A DNA stretch of 64,000 nt from Streptomyces humidus (GCF_014649655.1 NZ_BMTL01000028.1:62001-126000); one strand, 5' to 3'; shown: positions 1 to 8,215, counted from the stretch's first letter. The notes: generated from the letters alone by a model not told the origin. Numbers and translations are program-made.

Positions 1-470
1 ATCGCCTGGGCCAGGCCCAGGATGGCCTGCGGGAAGTTCGTGAACCGCTTGCCGTAGGGGTAGACCACCATCGGGATCACCGCGACGGGGGCCAGCGCCA
101 GGCAGAGCGGGTTGAGCAACGCCGCCGAGCCGAGGAAGACGGCGACGGCGATCAGCGCGCCGGTCCAGGCGTGCCGCACGGACATCGCGCCCGTCACCAG
201 CTCGCGCTGCGCGGTGCGCGGGTTGCGGGCGTCGATCTCGCGGTCGATGATCCGGTTGACCGCCATGGCGAAGGTGCGCAGGCCCACCATGCAGACGGTG
301 ACCAGCAGCAGTCTGCCCCAGTGGATGTTCCCGTCCAGCTCGAACATCGCGGTCAGCGCCGCGATGTAGGCGAAGGGCAGCGCGAACACCGAGTGCTCGA
401 TCATGACCAGGCGCAGGAAGGCCTTGGTGCGTCCCGGCTGCTGCGGGAGCGCTGCGGAAGCGGAGCTCAC
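1..470 (-). CDS. mqnP: UbiA-family prenyltransferase of menaquinone synthesis (partial)
   Basis: This is the N-terminal part (about 156 residues) of a membrane prenyltransferase; the 3' end lies beyond the left edge. Such enzymes attach a polyprenyl chain to an aromatic acid in the membrane. The first Asp-rich site is visible as NRIIDREIDARNP near residue 77, matching the family NxxxDxxxD motif, and several hydrophobic helices follow. The GTG start at 470 overlaps the stop of the upstream decarboxylase gene (GTGA), so the two are probably translationally coupled. The adjoining UbiD-type decarboxylase points to the futalosine menaquinone pathway rather than ubiquinone, which actinomycetes lack. 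Family assignment is firm; the exact substrate is inferred from context. Confidence 0.85.
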   Translation of the reverse strand, partial: MSSASAALPQQPGRTKAFLRLVMIEHSVFALPFAYIAALTAMFELDGNIHWGRLLLVTVCMVGLRTFAMAVNRIIDREIDARNPRTAQRELVTGAMSVRHAWTGALIAVAVFLGSAALLNPLCLALAPVAVIPMVVYPYGKRFTNFPQAILGLAQA

Positions 471-1924
471 AGCCCGTACTCCTTCCAGCGGCGGTCGACC
501 TTCGCCGCCGTGTCGGGGTCGGACAGCACCATCTCCGGCCAGCCGCCGTCCCGCGTGTACCCCTCCTCGGGCCACTTCCGCGTCGCGTCGATGCCCGCCT
601 TGCCGCCCCAGAACTGCTGGTAGGAGGCGTGGTCGAGGTGGTCGACGGGGCCTTCGACGATCGACAGGTCGCGGGCGTAGTCGGTGTTGCCGAGCGCCCG
701 CCACGCGACCTCGTGCAGGTCGTGGACGTCGCAGTCGGAGTCGACGACCACGATCAGCTTGGTCAGCGACATCATGTGCGCCCCCCAGACCGCGTGCATG
801 ACCTTCTGCGCGTGCTTGGGGTACTTCTTGTCGATCGAGACGATGGCGCAGTTGTGGAAGCCGCCGGCCTCGGGCAGGTGGTAGTCCACGATGTCCGGGA
901 CGATGATCTTCAACAGCGGCAGGAAGAACCGCTCCGTGGCCCGCCCCAGGGGTCCGTCCTCCGTCGGCGGCCTGCCGACCACGATGGACTGGAGCAGCGG
1001 CCGCTTCCGCATCGTCACGCAGTCGATCGTCAGCGCGGGGAACGGTTCCTGCGGGGTGTAGAAGCCGGTGTGGTCGCCGAAGGGGCCCTCCGGGAGCATC
1101 TCGCCCGGCTCCAGCCAGCCCTCGATGACGACCTCCGCCTGCGCGGGCACCTGCAACGGCACCGTCTTGCAGTCGACCATCTCGATCCGCTTGCCCGCGA
1201 GGAACCCGGCGAACAGGTACTCGTCGATGTCGCCGGGCAGCGGCGCGGTGGAGGCGTAGGTGACGGCGGGCGGGCAGCCGAAGGCGATCGCGACGGGGAG
1301 CTTCTCGCCCTTGCGCGCGGCCACCTGGTAGTGGTTGCGGCTGTCCTTGTGGATCTGCCAGTGCATGCCGATCGTGCGCTTGTCGTGGCGCTGGAGGCGG
1401 TACAGGCCGAGGTTGCGGATGCCGCTCTCGGGGTCCTTGGTGTGGGTGAGCCCCAGGTTGAAGAAGGAGCCGCCGTCCTGGGGCCAGGTGAAGAGCGCCG
1501 GCAGGGCGTCGAGGTCGACGTCGTCGCCGTGCAGGACGACCTCCTGGACGGGGGCGTCCTGGGCCTTCACCTTCTTCGGCGGCACGTGCGTCATCGAGCC
1601 GAGCTTGCCGAACGCCTCGCGCACGCCGACGAAGCCCTGCGGCAGCTCGGGCCGCAGCAGGCCGCCGATCTTGTCGCTGATCTCCGCGTACGACGTGAGC
1701 CCGAGGGCCTTCAGCAGTCGCCGGTCGGTACCGAAGACGTTCATCGCGAGGGGCATCGACGAACCCTTCACGTTCTCGAAGAGCAACGCGGGGCCGCCGG
1801 ACTTCTGGACCCGGTCGACGATCTCCCCGACCTCCAGATACGGATCGACCTCGGCCTTGACGCGCTTGAGGTCGCCGTCGCGTTCCAGTGCCCTGAGCAG
1901 GGAACGAAGATCGTCGTAAGCCAT
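467..1924 (-). CDS. UbiD-family menaquinone decarboxylase
   Basis: A 485-residue protein of the UbiD family, normal length for the group. UbiD enzymes decarboxylate aromatic acids using a prenylated flavin supplied by a UbiX partner; no UbiX gene lies in this window. Recognisable stretches include GPALLFENVKG (about 44-54), the glycine-rich EGPFGDHTGFY region (about 280-290) that carries the catalytic Glu-Asp cluster, and PDIVDYHLPEAGGFHN (about 344-359). The ATG at 1924 gives the usual N-terminus. The gene overlaps the prenyltransferase start by 4 nt, so both are likely one operon acting late in futalosine-route menaquinone synthesis. The pathway is inferred from the family and pairing. Confidence 0.88.
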   Translation of the reverse strand: MAYDDLRSLLRALERDGDLKRVKAEVDPYLEVGEIVDRVQKSGGPALLFENVKGSSMPLAMNVFGTDRRLLKALGLTSYAEISDKIGGLLRPELPQGFVGVREAFGKLGSMTHVPPKKVKAQDAPVQEVVLHGDDVDLDALPALFTWPQDGGSFFNLGLTHTKDPESGIRNLGLYRLQRHDKRTIGMHWQIHKDSRNHYQVAARKGEKLPVAIAFGCPPAVTYASTAPLPGDIDEYLFAGFLAGKRIEMVDCKTVPLQVPAQAEVVIEGWLEPGEMLPEGPFGDHTGFYTPQEPFPALTIDCVTMRKRPLLQSIVVGRPPTEDGPLGRATERFFLPLLKIIVPDIVDYHLPEAGGFHNCAIVSIDKKYPKHAQKVMHAVWGAHMMSLTKLIVVVDSDCDVHDLHEVAWRALGNTDYARDLSIVEGPVDHLDHASYQQFWGGKAGIDATRKWPEEGYTRDGGWPEMVLSDPDTAAKVDRRWKEYGL

Positions 1925-2090
1925 GTGTCCCAGTATCGCCGAGGGCCCGCGCTCCCCTGACGCCCGCCCCTGCCTTTCTGCCGGGGGCCGGGGTCGTCCC
2001 CCGGAACGGCACGGCGGCCACCCGCTACCCTGACCCCGTCACCGGGGCCGCCCCACGCCCCCTCGCCGCGTTCTGGGAGAGCCCGCCACC

Positions 2091-2489
2091 ATGCTCAGGT
2101 ATCTGCCGTTCCTGCTGGTCCTGGCGCTGTGGATCTACGCCTTCATCGACTGCCTGAACACCCCCGAGGAGGAGGTGCGCGGGCTGCCGAAGGTGGTCTG
2201 GGTGATCATCATCCTGCTCTTCGGCGAGGTGCTCGTCGGCCCGGTCGCCTGGCTGGTCGCCGGAAAGGTGCGGCACGCGCCCGTGGGCGGGGCGACGTCG
2301 GCCGGATCGCCGCGCGCCCGGCAGACCGAGTGGGTGGCGCCGGACGACAACCCCGAGTTCCTGAAGTCCCTGAAGGACGAGACGGCCAGGAACGAGGAGA
2401 AGCTCCTCAAGGACTGGGAGGCCGACCTGCGCCGCCGCGAGGACGAGCTGAAGCGCCGCGAGTCGGGCGAGGAGCCTACGGAAGGCTGA
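2091..2489 (+). CDS. PLDc_N-type small membrane protein
   Basis: A 132-residue protein starting MLRYLPFLLVLALWIYAFID. Two hydrophobic segments (about 1-20 and 34-56) flank an acidic loop with DCLNTPEEEVRGLPKVVW, the pattern of the phospholipase D N-terminal (PLDc_N) membrane domain. The rest is a charged cytoplasmic tail rich in Asp, Glu, Arg and Lys, probably a coiled coil (about 85-128). There is no PLD catalytic domain, so no enzymatic role can be assigned. Its 3' end overlaps the convergent DUF397 gene by 14 nt. Small stand-alone proteins of this type are common in Streptomyces and uncharacterised. Confidence 0.8.
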   Translation: MLRYLPFLLVLALWIYAFIDCLNTPEEEVRGLPKVVWVIIILLFGEVLVGPVAWLVAGKVRHAPVGGATSAGSPRARQTEWVAPDDNPEFLKSLKDETARNEEKLLKDWEADLRRREDELKRRESGEEPTEG

Positions 2490-2673
2490 CGGCGTCCACG
2501 AACGCGGCCCAGGCGCTTCGCGCGACCACGATCACCGGGCCGTCGGCCGCCTTGCTGTCACGGACGGGGACGACGGAGACGAATCCGGGGGCGACTTCGA
2601 GGCAGTTGCCGCCGTTGTCGCCGCTGTAGCTGCTCTTGATCCAGGTCGTCGCGGCGAGTATCCCGCCGCTCAT
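2476..2673 (-). CDS. DUF397 protein (second copy)
   Basis: A 65-residue DUF397 protein with the family signature WIKSSYSGDNGGNCLEV near residue 11 and VPVRDSKAADGP in the middle. It is closely related to the upstream gene (2670-2864), including an almost identical C-terminal half, so the two arose by tandem duplication. Its ATG overlaps the stop of that gene (ATGA). In Streptomyces, DUF397 proteins are encoded beside XRE/DUF5753 regulators; BldB-like partners are the best-known relatives. A partner role for the regulator just upstream is inferred from this arrangement. Confidence 0.88.
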   Translation of the reverse strand: MSGGILAATTWIKSSYSGDNGGNCLEVAPGFVSVVPVRDSKAADGPVIVVARSAWAAFVDAVSLP

Positions 2674-2864
2674 GCCGACACGCCCTCCACGAACGCGGCC
2701 CAGGCGCTCCGCGCGACGACGATCACCGGGCCGTCGGCCACCTTGCTGTCACGGACGGGGACGACGGCGGGGCAATCGGGGCTGACTTCGATGCAATCGC
2801 CGCCGTTTGCTCCGCTGTAGCTGCTCTTGATCCAGGTGATCGCGCTCGGTTCGGGCTGGCTCAT
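2670..2864 (-). CDS. DUF397 protein (first copy)
   Basis: A 64-residue DUF397 protein with WIKSSYSGANGGDCIEV and VPVRDSKVADGP. It starts at the ATG at 2864, inside the 3' end of the XRE regulator gene, which reads on in another frame for 116 nt. The partner locus at 58.5 kb shows the usual geometry, where the regulator ends at the ATGA overlap, so the long overlap here is unusual. Function is unknown beyond the usual association with DUF5753-type regulators. Confidence 0.88.
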   Translation of the reverse strand: MSQPEPSAITWIKSSYSGANGGDCIEVSPDCPAVVPVRDSKVADGPVIVVARSAWAAFVEGVSA

Positions 2865-3666
2865 GATGCTCGTACCCTTCCATCACGTCGCTGATCAGAG
2901 CGGCGGACTCGGGGGCTGACAGTGAGTCGGCCCTGAGCACATCATAGGTCTGGCTGTGGGACAGGAAAGCGGCTGGATCATCGTTGAAGTGGCCTCGGTC
3001 CAGGGACTCGGAGTAGACCCACTCGTGTCCGTCGGGAAGCCTGATCAACGACAGCGAGGTGTCGGGCCGGTCGATCTCCGGGCGGCCCAACGGGACGACC
3101 TGAATGCGAATGTTGGCGAGGGCTCCCACTCTCAGGAGATGCGCGCACTGCTCCCGCATGACCTCACGCCCTCCCACGACGTGGCGCAGGCAGGTCTCGT
3201 CCAGCACCGCGAAGTAGTACGGTCCGCCCTCGGCGTAGAAGCGCTGCTGGCGGCTGAGCCGGGCCCGGACACGGTCCTCCACGTCGTGGGCCTGCGGAAG
3301 ACGGCGTGCGAACAATGCCGCCGCGTAGTCAGGGGTTTGCAGCAGGCCCGGCATGACGTGCGTCTGATACACCCGCAGGGAGACCGCCTCCGCGTCCATC
3401 CTCGCCCTGCGCTCGAACCAATCCGGATGCTCCACCTGCGGATACCAGTCGACGCGCCCCCACAGACGGCCCAACGCCCCGCCCGTGCACAGCACTTCGT
3501 CGCACTTCTTCGCGAACGGCTCCTGGGGGACCCGTGTTCCCGCCTCCACGCGGGCCACCAGCGAGCGATCGCAGGGGATCGCCCGCGCCAGGGCCTCCTG
3601 CGTCAGCAGCGCCCCCTCGCGGAAGTGGCGCAGCAGCTCGCCGAACAGGGCGGCGTTGGTCGTCAC
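2749..3666 (-). CDS. XRE-family regulator with DUF5753 domain
   Basis: A DNA-binding regulator of 305 residues. An N-terminal helix-turn-helix covers about 8-65 (LTQEALARAIPCDRSLVARV). It is followed by a DUF5753 domain from about 90 to 265, with YQTHVMPGLLQTPDYAAALF and the NIRIQVVPLG stretch typical of the family. I chose the GTG at 3666 because GAGGGGG lies just upstream and because the open frame further 5' (to 4329) is non-coding in character. The last ~38 residues are Arg/Pro-rich, unlike the family, and are read in a second frame over the DUF397 gene. This may reflect a frameshift (see findings). It lies divergent from the gene at 3793. Confidence 0.85.
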   Translation of the reverse strand: MTTNAALFGELLRHFREGALLTQEALARAIPCDRSLVARVEAGTRVPQEPFAKKCDEVLCTGGALGRLWGRVDWYPQVEHPDWFERRARMDAEAVSLRVYQTHVMPGLLQTPDYAAALFARRLPQAHDVEDRVRARLSRQQRFYAEGGPYYFAVLDETCLRHVVGGREVMREQCAHLLRVGALANIRIQVVPLGRPEIDRPDTSLSLIRLPDGHEWVYSESLDRGHFNDDPAAFLSHSQTYDVLRADSLSAPESAALISDVMEGYEHHEPARTERDHLDQEQLQRSKRRRLHRSQPRLPRRRPRP

Positions 3667-3792
3667 GGTCGTCGTCCCCCTCTGTGACAGGCGGCCACTG
3701 GCACGCGCCGGACATTGATACGCACCGTGCCAGCACGCGACGCTCGACACACCCAGAGTCACGAAGTCGGTACGGAGAGGGCACGGACGGGC

Positions 3793-4380
3793 ATGACCGA
3801 AAGCACCGAGAACCAGTTCGAAACGGGAACGGTCGTCTACGACCCGGTCTCGGACACCGTCGGCGAGTACCAGGGCCCGGCGGGGCCGTACGCGCTGCTG
3901 CGTCCGCTCGGCGGCGGCCGGGAGTGGGAGGCCCGCCCGGAGTCGCTGCGTCCCGCCACCCCCGGCGAGCGCCTCAGCGCGGCCGTCCGCGTCGCCAACT
4001 CCCGCTCGTTCCAGGGCACGCCGGAGCCCCTCTCCCCCGCGCCCGTCCGGGACTGCGCGGCCTGCGCCGATCTGGCCGCCCTGCGCGACGACGCCCGCGC
4101 CCGGCACGACGGCAGCGCAGAGACCGACGCGGACGTCCTGCTGCGACGTCACCAACGCCGCTACCACGCAGCGCTGTTGGGGCTGGCGCAGTACGCGCTC
4201 GTGCCGGACGTCTCGGCCGGGGCGGAGTACGAGACGTCGTGCACCGAGTGCCGGGCCGGGTCGGGGGCACGCCAGCGCCCGGCCGACGTGGAGGAGTGGC
4301 AGCACGCCCACACGCGGGACACCGGGCACGCCCGCTACCGCCGTACCGTCGCCGACTACGCGGTGCTCGCCGCGCGGTGA
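3793..4380 (+). CDS. Hypothetical protein with Cys/His-rich C-terminus (DUF7848-like)
   Basis: A 195-residue protein transcribed away from the XRE regulator. The N-terminal part (about 9-55) resembles a short beta domain found beside XRE/DUF397 loci, with VGEYQGP, LRPLGGGREWEA and ESLRPATPGE. A Cys pair CAAC occurs near residue 80. The C-terminal part (about 145-190) has CTEC, then W and two His in WQHAHTRDTGHARY, suggesting a small metal-binding fold like the DUF7848 family; this family name is from memory. The ATG at 3793 follows a GGAGAGG. An upstream in-frame ATG at 3715 adds 26 residues but has no clear ribosome site. Role unknown; the location suggests an accessory to the regulator locus. 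Confidence 0.7.
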   Translation: MTESTENQFETGTVVYDPVSDTVGEYQGPAGPYALLRPLGGGREWEARPESLRPATPGERLSAAVRVANSRSFQGTPEPLSPAPVRDCAACADLAALRDDARARHDGSAETDADVLLRRHQRRYHAALLGLAQYALVPDVSAGAEYETSCTECRAGSGARQRPADVEEWQHAHTRDTGHARYRRTVADYAVLAAR

Positions 4381-4423
4381 CCGGGTCCGCGCGACCCCGC
4401 CCGGCGTCGGTCGCGAAAACCCG

Positions 4424-4453
4424 TTGGCGGACCATGGCGGCCCCTGCTAGCTT
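4424..4453 (+). promoter_or_regulatory. Candidate housekeeping promoter
   Basis: TTGGCG at 4424-4429 and TAGCTT at 4448-4453, separated by 18 nt, resemble the Streptomyces HrdB consensus (TTGAC/TAGxxT). It sits about 40 nt upstream of the short leader ORF and 140 nt upstream of the hydrolase gene. Prediction by pattern only. Confidence 0.4.
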
Positions 4454-4490
4454 CCCGGAGGCCGTGCGAGAGAACGAGGAGGTGGTACCC

Positions 4491-4544
4491 GTGAACACAG
4501 CAGCGACACGGGTGCTCTCCTCCGGGGTCACGGTCGGGCGATAG
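4491..4544 (+). CDS. Short upstream ORF (17 residues), possible leader peptide
   Basis: GTG at 4491 opens a 17-codon frame (VNTAATRVLSSGVTVGR, then TAG). It is preceded by a strong ribosome site, GAGGAGG, with 7-8 nt spacing. Between its stop and the hydrolase ATG lies a hairpin (CGGGAG 4551-4556 paired with CTCCCG 4572-4577) immediately 5' of the hydrolase ribosome site GAAAGG. The arrangement resembles a translational attenuator or coupling leader. The peptide itself matches nothing I recognise. Confidence 0.45.
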   Translation: MNTAATRVLSSGVTVGR

Positions 4545-4589
4545 GTCGTCCGGGAGCGCCGTTCCACAGCCCTCCCGAAAGGCACGATC

Positions 4590-5342
4590 ATGCACTTCAC
4601 GTCTGAACAGCGTCTCGACGACGGCGTCCTCGAACGCGAATTCACCCTCGGCGACATCCCCGGCATCCTCTGGACGCCCCCGTCCGCACCGGCATCCGCG
4701 CCCGCTTCCGCGCCGGTGCCGCTGATCCTGCTCGGCCACCCCGGCGGACTGGACCGGATGCGCCCCCGGCTGGCCGCACGGGCCCGGCACTCGGCGGCGG
4801 AGGGGTTCGCCTCGGCCACCGTCGAACTCCCCGGGAGCGGCGCCCGGCCCCGTCTCCCCGCCGTCGAGCAGGCCCGCGCCGACCTGCGGCGGGCGGTGGA
4901 GGCCGGCGAGCCGGTCTCCGACGACATCGTCGACCGGCTCGTCCTCCCGCTGGTCGACAAGGCGGTCCCGGAATGGCGGGCCGCCCTGGACGCCCTCCTG
5001 GCGCTGCCGGGGATCGACGGCCCGGTCGGCTACTCGGGAGGGGTGATCTCCGTCGGCGTCCGGCTGGCGGTGGTCGAGCCGCGCATCTCGGCCGCGGCTC
5101 TGTTCGCCGGGAGTTACGTGCCCCGGGTCATGTTCGAGGAGGCCAGGCGGGTCACCGTACCGCTGCACGTCCTGTTGCAGTGGGACGACGAGGGGAACGA
5201 CCGGCAGGCCGCCCTGGACCTGTTCGACGCCTTCGGCTCCGAGGAGAAGGCGCTGAACGCCAACATGGGCGGCCACACCGGCGTCCCGCAGCACGCGGGC
5301 GAGGCGGCGGCCCGGTTCTTCACCCGGCACCTGAAGTCCTGA
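4590..5342 (+). CDS. Alpha/beta hydrolase
   Basis: A 250-residue cytoplasmic hydrolase with an apparent Ser-Asp-His triad. The nucleophile elbow is GYSGG near residue 148, the acid probably lies in QWDDEG (about 197-202), and the histidine is in GGHTG (about 230). An oxyanion-type loop LLGHPGGLD occurs near residue 50. Length and layout fit a single-domain esterase or dienelactone-hydrolase-like enzyme; the substrate cannot be read from sequence. The start is ATG 4590 with GAAAGG upstream. It is transcribed alone, preceded by the short leader ORF at 4491, which suggests regulated translation. Confidence 0.82.
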   Translation: MHFTSEQRLDDGVLEREFTLGDIPGILWTPPSAPASAPASAPVPLILLGHPGGLDRMRPRLAARARHSAAEGFASATVELPGSGARPRLPAVEQARADLRRAVEAGEPVSDDIVDRLVLPLVDKAVPEWRAALDALLALPGIDGPVGYSGGVISVGVRLAVVEPRISAAALFAGSYVPRVMFEEARRVTVPLHVLLQWDDEGNDRQAALDLFDAFGSEEKALNANMGGHTGVPQHAGEAAARFFTRHLKS

Positions 5343-5505
5343 CGTGACACCGGACCGCCTGGCGGGCAACAGACGCCAGGCGGGGCCGGCAGGGCGCCGC
5401 ACCGAAGACGCCGGGACCGGTACGCCCCTGGGGCAAGGGGCCGGAGCTCTTGCGGACCGTCGGCGACGAGCCGACGGATGACCGGCGACGGCCCGGCCCA
5501 GGGGG

Positions 5506-6882
5506 TCATCCCGCCGTCATCCCGCCGTCATCCGTCATGCGCGCGAGCTCCTCGGCCGCGGCGACGGGGTAGCCCGCCTCCGCCAGTTCCTCCAGGCCTC
5601 CGGCCAGCGCCGCCAGCGGGCGGCACAGGTCGTCGTGGGCCGCTTCGCTCCCCCGCGAAAGGGCCAGATGCAGGGCGGTGATCCCGGTCTGCGCCCACCC
5701 CTCGCCGTGCTCCCGCAGCCAGTTTCGCGGATCCCCGACGAGGTGCCGAAAGGCGGTGGAGTACAACAGGTGGCTCTCCAGCGCGAGCCGCCAGGCGACA
5801 TCCGGGTCGCCCTCCGACTCCCGCAGCTCCGCTGCCAGTCGGCCCAGGCGTCGGGCATACGGCGGGGCCGCCTCCGGGTACGGCAACCGGCCGGTCACCG
5901 AGGCGGACTCGCCGGAGGTGAGAGCACGGTGCAGGGCGTCCACGGGCTCGCCCACGGCCGCCCCGGCCTGCAGCACCGCCTCGCCGAGCGTGACCGGCGC
6001 CCCGTCGGCCAGGACGCGCTCCTCGGCCGGCACGGCGGCCGGGTCCAGGGAGGCCGCCCGGGCGAGCAGCGGCTCCGCCTCGGCCGGGCGGCCCGCGGCG
6101 CGCAGGTGCACGCCGGTGCGGGCCAGCGCGCCCGCGAGGTCGCCCCAGCCCTGCTCGGCGATGCTCAGCTTGAAGTCGTCCACGGCCAGGGCGTGGTCCC
6201 ATTCGGCATGGGCGGCTTCGATCCGGGAGGCGACCTCCGCGGCCATGTCGACGGCGTACCCGAGGTGCGCGCCCGGCTCGGCGGCCAGGGTGTCGCTCGC
6301 GTCCTTGTACCGGCTCAGGGCCTGTCCGGCGCAGTACAGGGCCTGGTCCGGGTCACCGTGCTGTGCCTGAACGACCGCGACCAGGCTGAGCACCCGGGCG
6401 AAGTCCAGTGAGAGGGGCGGCCCCGCGGCCTGCAACCCGGTCCCCGCATACGCCTCCACGGCCCCGTCGGCGTCGGTGAGCGCGGAAGCCGCGTGCCCGG
6501 CGACGGAGTGGGCCACGGCCCGGCGGGCACGGACATCGCCGATCCTGGTCGCCAGAGCCGGCGGTGTGAGCCCGGATCGCTTGTAGCGGCTCTCGCTCTC
6601 ATGGAGCGACGACAGGGCCTCGTCGATCAGGTCCGCGCCGGTCTGCGAGGACCCCATGGAGTACAGCAGGGACGCGAGTTGTTCGTTGAGCCGCGGTTCG
6701 TCCGGGCGGGCGTCCAGCTCCGCGCGCAGGATCGCCGCCGCCCGGCTGTGCAGGTCCAGCGACCGCAGAACGAGCCGACGGCGCTCCGCGCCTTCGGCTC
6801 CCTGGGCCTGCGCGCGGGCCTCCACGCCTTCCCTGTAGAGCTCGCCCACCCGCGACTGCCAGCTGCCGACCGACGAAGCCAT
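5506..6882 (-). CDS. TPR-like helical repeat protein, function unknown
   Basis: A 458-residue soluble protein made almost wholly of predicted amphipathic helix pairs with tetratricopeptide-like spacing. Examples are EALSSLHESESRYKRSGL (about 87-104), DQALYCAGQALSRYKDASD (about 177-195), and ALARTGVHLRAAGRPAEAEP (about 252-271). There is no signal peptide, membrane segment or catalytic motif. TPR arrays normally bind other proteins. The ATG at 6882 is followed by a convincing coding start. It is convergent with the hydrolase gene and has no operon partner. Six 8-bp direct repeats lie 46 nt upstream of the start. Confidence 0.65.
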   Translation of the reverse strand: MASSVGSWQSRVGELYREGVEARAQAQGAEGAERRRLVLRSLDLHSRAAAILRAELDARPDEPRLNEQLASLLYSMGSSQTGADLIDEALSSLHESESRYKRSGLTPPALATRIGDVRARRAVAHSVAGHAASALTDADGAVEAYAGTGLQAAGPPLSLDFARVLSLVAVVQAQHGDPDQALYCAGQALSRYKDASDTLAAEPGAHLGYAVDMAAEVASRIEAAHAEWDHALAVDDFKLSIAEQGWGDLAGALARTGVHLRAAGRPAEAEPLLARAASLDPAAVPAEERVLADGAPVTLGEAVLQAGAAVGEPVDALHRALTSGESASVTGRLPYPEAAPPYARRLGRLAAELRESEGDPDVAWRLALESHLLYSTAFRHLVGDPRNWLREHGEGWAQTGITALHLALSRGSEAAHDDLCRPLAALAGGLEELAEAGYPVAAAEELARMTDDGGMTAG

Positions 6883-6927
6883 CGAGTCCCCCCTTGCCGA
6901 CTGCGAAGGCGACCAACCCTAGCCGAA

Positions 6928-6975
6928 CGCCCCAACGCCCCAACGCCCGAGCGCCCGAGCGCCCGAGCGCCCGAG
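6928..6975. repeat. 8-bp tandem repeat (6 units)
   Basis: Six consecutive 8-mers: CGCCCCAA twice, then CGCCCGAG four times. It lies in the intergenic region just upstream of the TPR-like gene, where its promoter would be expected. Likely a slippage product; a regulatory effect is possible but not shown. Confidence 0.8.
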
Positions 6976-7139
6976 GAAGCTTCTCCGGCCCTCTCGTCGG
7001 CCGCGGGGGATCCCGGCGTTTCGCCGCCGCCGCGTGGGTGCAGGCGTGTCGGAAAATCACGGAAACCGTCTGGCCCGGCGGGCTACCGTGAACGGACCGG
7101 TCGGCGTGGCCGGCCTGGACACGGAGAGGCGGACACCCC

Positions 7140-7541
7140 TTGAGCTGGTCGATGTTCAGGTTCCGCGAGCACTGGGCACACGCGCACGACGTCCAGCAGG
7201 AGACGTTCATGGCGTTGGCCGCGATGTACGTCGAGGCGAATCCCGCGTACCGCGCGCTGCCGTGGCTGCGCGAATGGCAGGCCTTCTGGCTGAGGTCGAT
7301 CGGGCGGCAGCCCAACGGTCTCTCAGACGTGTGCGCGGACGACCATCTCACCGACGACGTGCGGGTCGCGCAGTTCCGGGCGTTCCTGCGCGACTACCAG
7401 GCGTGGCTGGTCGCCTCGGAGGGGCCGTTGAACACGGCCGCGGGGCTGAGCGCCGACAAACTCCTCGGCTTCGCACAGACCGTCGATGCCGTGCTCGCGG
7501 GCGACGACACGCACCCCGCGGTTCAGCTCGCCCAGCAGTGA
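7140..7541 (+). CDS. Small hypothetical protein
   Basis: A 133-residue protein rich in Trp, Phe and helix-forming residues, with no signal peptide or recognised domain. Notable stretches are HAHDVQQETFMALAAMYVEA and LREWQAFWLRSIG. The TTG start at 7140 has GGAGAGG ten nucleotides upstream; an internal ATG at 7152 is the alternative. GC at third positions is typical of a real gene. It stands alone, separated by 58 nt from the convergent deaminase gene. No function can be proposed. Confidence 0.6.
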   Translation: MSWSMFRFREHWAHAHDVQQETFMALAAMYVEANPAYRALPWLREWQAFWLRSIGRQPNGLSDVCADDHLTDDVRVAQFRAFLRDYQAWLVASEGPLNTAAGLSADKLLGFAQTVDAVLAGDDTHPAVQLAQQ

Positions 7542-7599
7542 GGAGCCCGCCGCCGCCGTCCGGAAGGGGCCGCGCCCCGAGGCTCCGGGACGGATTTGG

Positions 7600-8058
7600 T
7601 CAGACGCCGATGTCCTCGTTCCAGAGCGTGGGGTTCCGCTCGATGAACTCGCGCATCATCGCGACGCACTCGGCGTCGTCCAGCAGCACGATCTCCACGC
7701 CGTGCTCGGCCAGCCAGTCGTGGCCGCCGTGGAAGGTGGCCGCCTCCCCGACGACCACCCGCGAGATCCCGAACTGACGGACCAGCCCGGAGCAGTACCA
7801 GCACGGGGAGAGCGTCGTGACCATCGTCGTGCCGCGGTACGAGCGCTGCCGGCCCGCCGCGCGGAACGCGGCCGTCTCCGCGTGCGTGGAGGGATCGCCG
7901 TCCTGCACGCGCCGGTTGTGGCCGCGGCCCAGCAGCGTGCCGTCCGCGCCGTACAGGGCCGCGCCGATCGGGATGCCGCCCTCGGCGAGACCGGCCCGCG
8001 CCTCGGCGACGGCGGTGGCCAGCCAGGTCCGTGCGGTCGCCTGATCCAGAAGGTCCAT
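7600..8058 (-). CDS. Cytosine deaminase-like nucleoside/base deaminase
   Basis: A 152-residue zinc deaminase of the cytidine-deaminase fold. The zinc and proton-shuttle motif is HAE in PSTHAETAAF (about residues 58-67), and the Cys pair is PCWYC (about 85-89). Over its whole length it resembles the fungal-type cytosine deaminase: TTLSPCWYCSG, then RVVVGE, and a C-terminus ending FIERNPTLWNEDIG, which closely parallels the yeast Fcy1 C-terminus as I remember it. The likely reaction is cytosine to uracil in pyrimidine salvage, inferred from that similarity. ATG 8058 has AGGTC immediately upstream. It is a single gene, convergent with the 7140 ORF. Confidence 0.82.
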   Translation of the reverse strand: MDLLDQATARTWLATAVAEARAGLAEGGIPIGAALYGADGTLLGRGHNRRVQDGDPSTHAETAAFRAAGRQRSYRGTTMVTTLSPCWYCSGLVRQFGISRVVVGEAATFHGGHDWLAEHGVEIVLLDDAECVAMMREFIERNPTLWNEDIGV

Positions 8059-8215
8059 GACCTCATGCTGGTGCGGCGGGCGGCAGGGGGCAACGCGGAC
8101 CACCCGATCGGGGCGTCCGCTCCCCCTGAGCCAGGCCCGAACCGCCCCGCGGCGAAGGCCACTTGAGCGATCGGTAGCCTTGCCCGGTCATCGTGGGCTC
8201 GTGGGAGGAACGTTC

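Noticed and set aside
629..1960. Long + strand ORF (443 codons) opposite the UbiD gene
   Set aside because: It is an antisense shadow of a recognised gene; its product is Asp/Arg/Val-rich with no domain.
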